Assembly (NCBI RefSeq): GCF_000499785.1
Contig: NZ_HG726020.1
Coordinates: 1,220,316 to 1,284,315 of the forward strand
DNA from: Bacteroides neonati
GTDB lineage: Bacteria; Bacteroidota; Bacteroidia; Bacteroidales; Bacteroidaceae
Length of the DNA stretch: 64,000 nt
Reading direction: 5' to 3'
In this document: positions 62,102-64,000 of the stretch, piece after piece
Layout of the letters: every line of letters starts with the position of its first letter
How positions within the stretch are numbered: position 1 is the stretch's first letter
Position numbers and translations under genes: made by a program
The notes under the pieces: model-generated
The model's database searches: none
The model's input: only the letters and a program-made list of their open reading frames with translations
Told to the model about the DNA's origin: nothing

Positions 62102-62335
62102 TTAGCGTCTCATATCATGTTCACCGAAAAGAGTGGGATAATCGGCCTCCATGTTTTTGTGTATAAACGTCAGAATCGTTTCACGTAGCCAGCGCGATTT
62201 GTTCGTTATCTTGTATTTCTCCAGATAACGATCCACAATGAGCTGCTCGTCCTCACTCATCAGACAAGTTATGCGTTGTTGACGTTTTGGTTCGTCAACT
62301 GACGCTTTTGCACATTTTTTATCTCGCTTTCTCAT
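62102..62335 (-). CDS. Small basic protein, ribbon-helix-helix-like
   Basis: 77 residues: a basic N-terminus (MRKRDKKCAKAS), then RITCLMSEDEQLIVDRYLEK, which resembles the strand-helix of MetJ/Arc-type DNA-binding proteins, and a second helix RWLRETILTFIHKN. Often found in Bacteroides as mobilisation- or Arc-like small proteins. It lies 22 bp upstream of tadA on the same strand; the combined unit has its own -7 box at 62344-62351. Confidence 0.65.
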   Translation of the reverse strand: MRKRDKKCAKASVDEPKRQQRITCLMSEDEQLIVDRYLEKYKITNKSRWLRETILTFIHKNMEADYPTLFGEHDMRR

Positions 62336-62343
62336 ATTCTTTG

Positions 62344-62392
62344 CAAATTTACTTTTATTCTGTCAATAGAAAGAATAAAAAGCGTATTTTTG
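62344..62392. promoter_or_regulatory. Divergent promoters of the RHH-like gene and YraN gene
   Basis: Minus strand TAAATTTG (62351-62344), 8 bp from the start at 62335, and plus strand TATTTTTG (62385-62392), 13 bp from the ATG at 62406; both match TAnnTTTG. The very short leaders mean one or both transcripts may start almost at the AUG. Confidence 0.5.
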
Positions 62393-62405
62393 CAAAAAAA
62401 GTGTT

Positions 62406-62771
62406 ATGGCAAAGCATAATGAACTGGGAAAAGCAGGTGAAAGTGCAGCAGTAGCCTACCTCGAAGGTCAAGGTTATGTGATACGCCATCGAAACTGGCG
62501 CCGCGGCCATCTCGAGCTTGATATTGTTGCCATCAAGAACAACGAGTTAGTGGTAATCGAAGTAAAAACCAGACATGACACCCACTTCGGACAGCCCGAA
62601 GAAGCGGTAGATCAACAAAAGATCAGACGAACCGTACGTGCTACGGATGCATACGTTAAGTTTTTTCAGCTAGATGAAACCATTAGATTCGATATCATCA
62701 CGGTGGTAGGTGAGCCTGGAACGTTTCAAATCGAGCACTTAGAAGATGCCTTTTACCCACCACTCTTTTAA
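62406..62771 (+). CDS. YraN family (UPF0102) putative endonuclease
   Basis: 121 residues, typical length. PD-(D/E)xK nuclease-like core: GKAGESAAVAYLEGQGYVI, LDIVAIKNNELVVIEVKTR with the catalytic D, E and K, then the VDQQKIRRTVRAT helix. Role unknown, thought to act on DNA ends or junctions. Lies 12 bp before the MmcQ/YjbR gene. Confidence 0.92.
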   Translation: MAKHNELGKAGESAAVAYLEGQGYVIRHRNWRRGHLELDIVAIKNNELVVIEVKTRHDTHFGQPEEAVDQQKIRRTVRATDAYVKFFQLDETIRFDIITVVGEPGTFQIEHLEDAFYPPLF

Positions 62772-62783
62772 ACAAATACAGGT

Positions 62784-63140
62784 ATGGATATAGAAACACT
62801 CAGAGAGTATTGTCTCAGTAAAAAAGCAGTGACAGAATGTCTGCCATTCGATGAATACTCACTTGTTATGAAAGTAATGGGCAAGATGTTTGCCCTTATC
62901 GATCTCGAAGGAGGCAATAGTATCTCTCTCAAATGCGACCTTGTTTACGCCATTGAACTACGCGAACAATACGCATCTATCGAAGGTGCCTATCACTTCA
63001 ACAAAAAATATTGGAATCAAGTATCACTAACCGGCGATGCAGGCGATACCTTGATTAAGCAACTGATAGACCACTCTTACGAAGAGGTTTTAAAGAAGTT
63101 TACTAAAAAGCTACGTACCGAATATGATGCACTCCCCTGA
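62784..63140 (+). CDS. MmcQ/YjbR family DNA-binding-fold protein
   Basis: 118 residues: LREYCLSKKAVTECLPFDE near the N-terminus, KVMGKMFALIDL, then YHFNKKYWNQVSL and a final helix HSYEEVLKKFTKKL, matching the CyaY-like YjbR fold. The function is unknown; in Bacteroidetes it usually sits beside birA. Its stop overlaps the start of birA. Confidence 0.9.
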   Translation: MDIETLREYCLSKKAVTECLPFDEYSLVMKVMGKMFALIDLEGGNSISLKCDLVYAIELREQYASIEGAYHFNKKYWNQVSLTGDAGDTLIKQLIDHSYEEVLKKFTKKLRTEYDALP

Positions 63141-63882
63141 AATGTTTCCTGTACCTTTACTACATCTCGAACAGACAGATTCGACCAATCATTATCTGAA
63201 AACAATCTGCGACGAGTCCTCGGTAACGGAGTTAACAACCGTCGTTGCCGATTATCAAACCTCCGGCAGAGGTCAACGAGGCAATAGCTGGGAGTCGGAA
63301 GCAGGTAAGAATTTAATGTTCAGCTTCGTGCTTTATCCTACCTTTCTGGAAGCCCGCCGGCAATTCCTTCTCTCTCAACTCATCTCGCTTGCCATCAAAG
63401 AAGAGTTGGATCGGTATGCCGAAGGATTTTCGATTAAATGGCCGAATGATATTTACTGGCATGAGCAAAAGATAGCAGGCATACTGATTGAACACGATTT
63501 AACCGGATGTTGTCTGGGGCGCAGTATTGCGGGTATCGGACTGAATGTTAATCAGACTGTTTTTCACAGTACAGCTCCTAACCCCGTATCATTGTATCAG
63601 ATAACCCGGCAAGAACACAATTGCCTTGCTCTTCTATCTACAATCATGAAACGAATACAAACAGAGTACCTGTCTGTTCAAAACGGTGAGGAAGCAAACA
63701 TTGCTGACCGCTACCGTGCCTCTCTCTTCAGAGGGAAAGGAATGCATCGATACGAAGATCTACACGGAGAGTTTATGGCAGAAATTATCCACATCGAACC
63801 CGAAGGCATACTTGTATTGCAAGATGATAAAGGGCAAAGAAGAAAATATGCATTTAAAGAGGTGAAATATCACTTGCTGTGA
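63124..63882 (+). CDS. birA: Biotin-[acetyl-CoA-carboxylase] ligase
   Basis: 252 residues, without the N-terminal HTH of the E. coli repressor, so a group I enzyme. It activates biotin with ATP and attaches it to the carboxyl carrier protein. Motifs: QTDSTNHYLK, QTSGRGQRGNSWES (biotin/AMP loop), FSIKWPNDIYWHEQKIAGIL and GIGLNVNQ. The C-terminal 50 residues form the usual SH3-like domain. The frame opens at ATG 63124 (overlapping the previous stop by 17 bp); MFPVPLLH a few codons later is an equally good start. Confidence 0.95.
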   Translation: MMHSPEMFPVPLLHLEQTDSTNHYLKTICDESSVTELTTVVADYQTSGRGQRGNSWESEAGKNLMFSFVLYPTFLEARRQFLLSQLISLAIKEELDRYAEGFSIKWPNDIYWHEQKIAGILIEHDLTGCCLGRSIAGIGLNVNQTVFHSTAPNPVSLYQITRQEHNCLALLSTIMKRIQTEYLSVQNGEEANIADRYRASLFRGKGMHRYEDLHGEFMAEIIHIEPEGILVLQDDKGQRRKYAFKEVKYHLL

Positions 63883-64000
63883 CTTCTTTCCTATGCGCAT
63901 AATGTACATCGAGAACAGACGATACTAGTAAATATCAGTCGCTTGCATCATCCTAATCGCAAATCATTAAATACTACCTTTCTTAGGTAAAATCACCAGC
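63883..64000. other. Window end, non-coding
   Basis: 118 bp after birA with no gene I can support. TACCTTTC at 63975-63982 is one base from a -7 box and could serve a gene beyond the window. Confidence 0.3.

Overview
The window reads as chromosomal DNA from a member of the Bacteroidales, most likely Bacteroides or a close relative. The grounds are repeated -7 promoter boxes of the Bacteroides form TAnnTTTG, lipoproteins with acidic residues after the lipid-bearing cysteine, several TonB-dependent receptors with carboxypeptidase-like N-terminal domains, a HmuY-family protein, DUF4834 and HU-like/DUF4469 proteins, and an anaerobic cobalamin cluster of fused enzymes. I see no insertion sequence, prophage, CRISPR array or rRNA. 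One tRNA (Pro, anticodon GGG) is present.

Layout. 1-10.1 kb (minus strand): a cardiolipin synthase cut by the window edge, a large outer-membrane beta-barrel protein, two small membrane proteins, then an apparent surface-layer module: an S-layer-like lipoprotein of 1056 residues, a small lipoprotein and an OmpA-family protein. 10.6-17.8 kb (plus): a small HTH regulator, aroB, tRNA-Pro, a potassium channel, aroA, an outer-membrane protein, a metal ABC permease, tsaE and an Imm17-like protein. Two intergenic stretches here carry degenerate 22-23-bp tandem repeats, and one also carries an array of a 14-bp palindrome.

18-37.6 kb: an anaerobic (cobalt-early) cobalamin locus. A cobalamin riboswitch leads a BtuB-like receptor, an exported CbiK-type chelatase, a second TonB receptor and a PepSY membrane protein. 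Next come four bifunctional enzymes (CbiH-CbiC, CbiE-CbiT, CbiG-CbiF, CbiJ-CbiD), a BtuFCD-like ABC importer and CbiL. CbiA and the adenosyltransferase are transcribed the other way. Together these cover every recognised step from sirohydrochlorin to adenosylated cobyrinic acid a,c-diamide, but cbiA is broken by a frameshift in a six-base C run that separates its catalytic Cys from its catalytic His. The late steps (cbiP, cbiB, cobUST) are not in the window.

37.8-46.1 kb (plus): a heme-uptake-like operon: LRR lipoprotein, calycin-like protein, lipoprotein, TonB receptor, HmuY-family lipoprotein, an unknown His-bearing membrane protein and a PepSY protein. 46-53 kb: the MoxR/DUF58/DUF4350/DUF4129/membrane/SpoIIM operon (minus) with a divergent RDD gene. 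53-55.2 kb: an accessory patch with small ORFs, a composite pseudogene (lipoprotein start joined to an RDD tail), an HU-like gene and strong hairpins. 55.2-64 kb: housekeeping genes (trxA, dnaE, psd, pssA, tadA, YraN, YjbR, birA).

The strongest leads for new biology are the exported chelatase between two receptors, the frameshifted cbiA, the palindrome array at 17.9 kb, the unknown membrane protein of the hmu-like operon, and the composite pseudogene.
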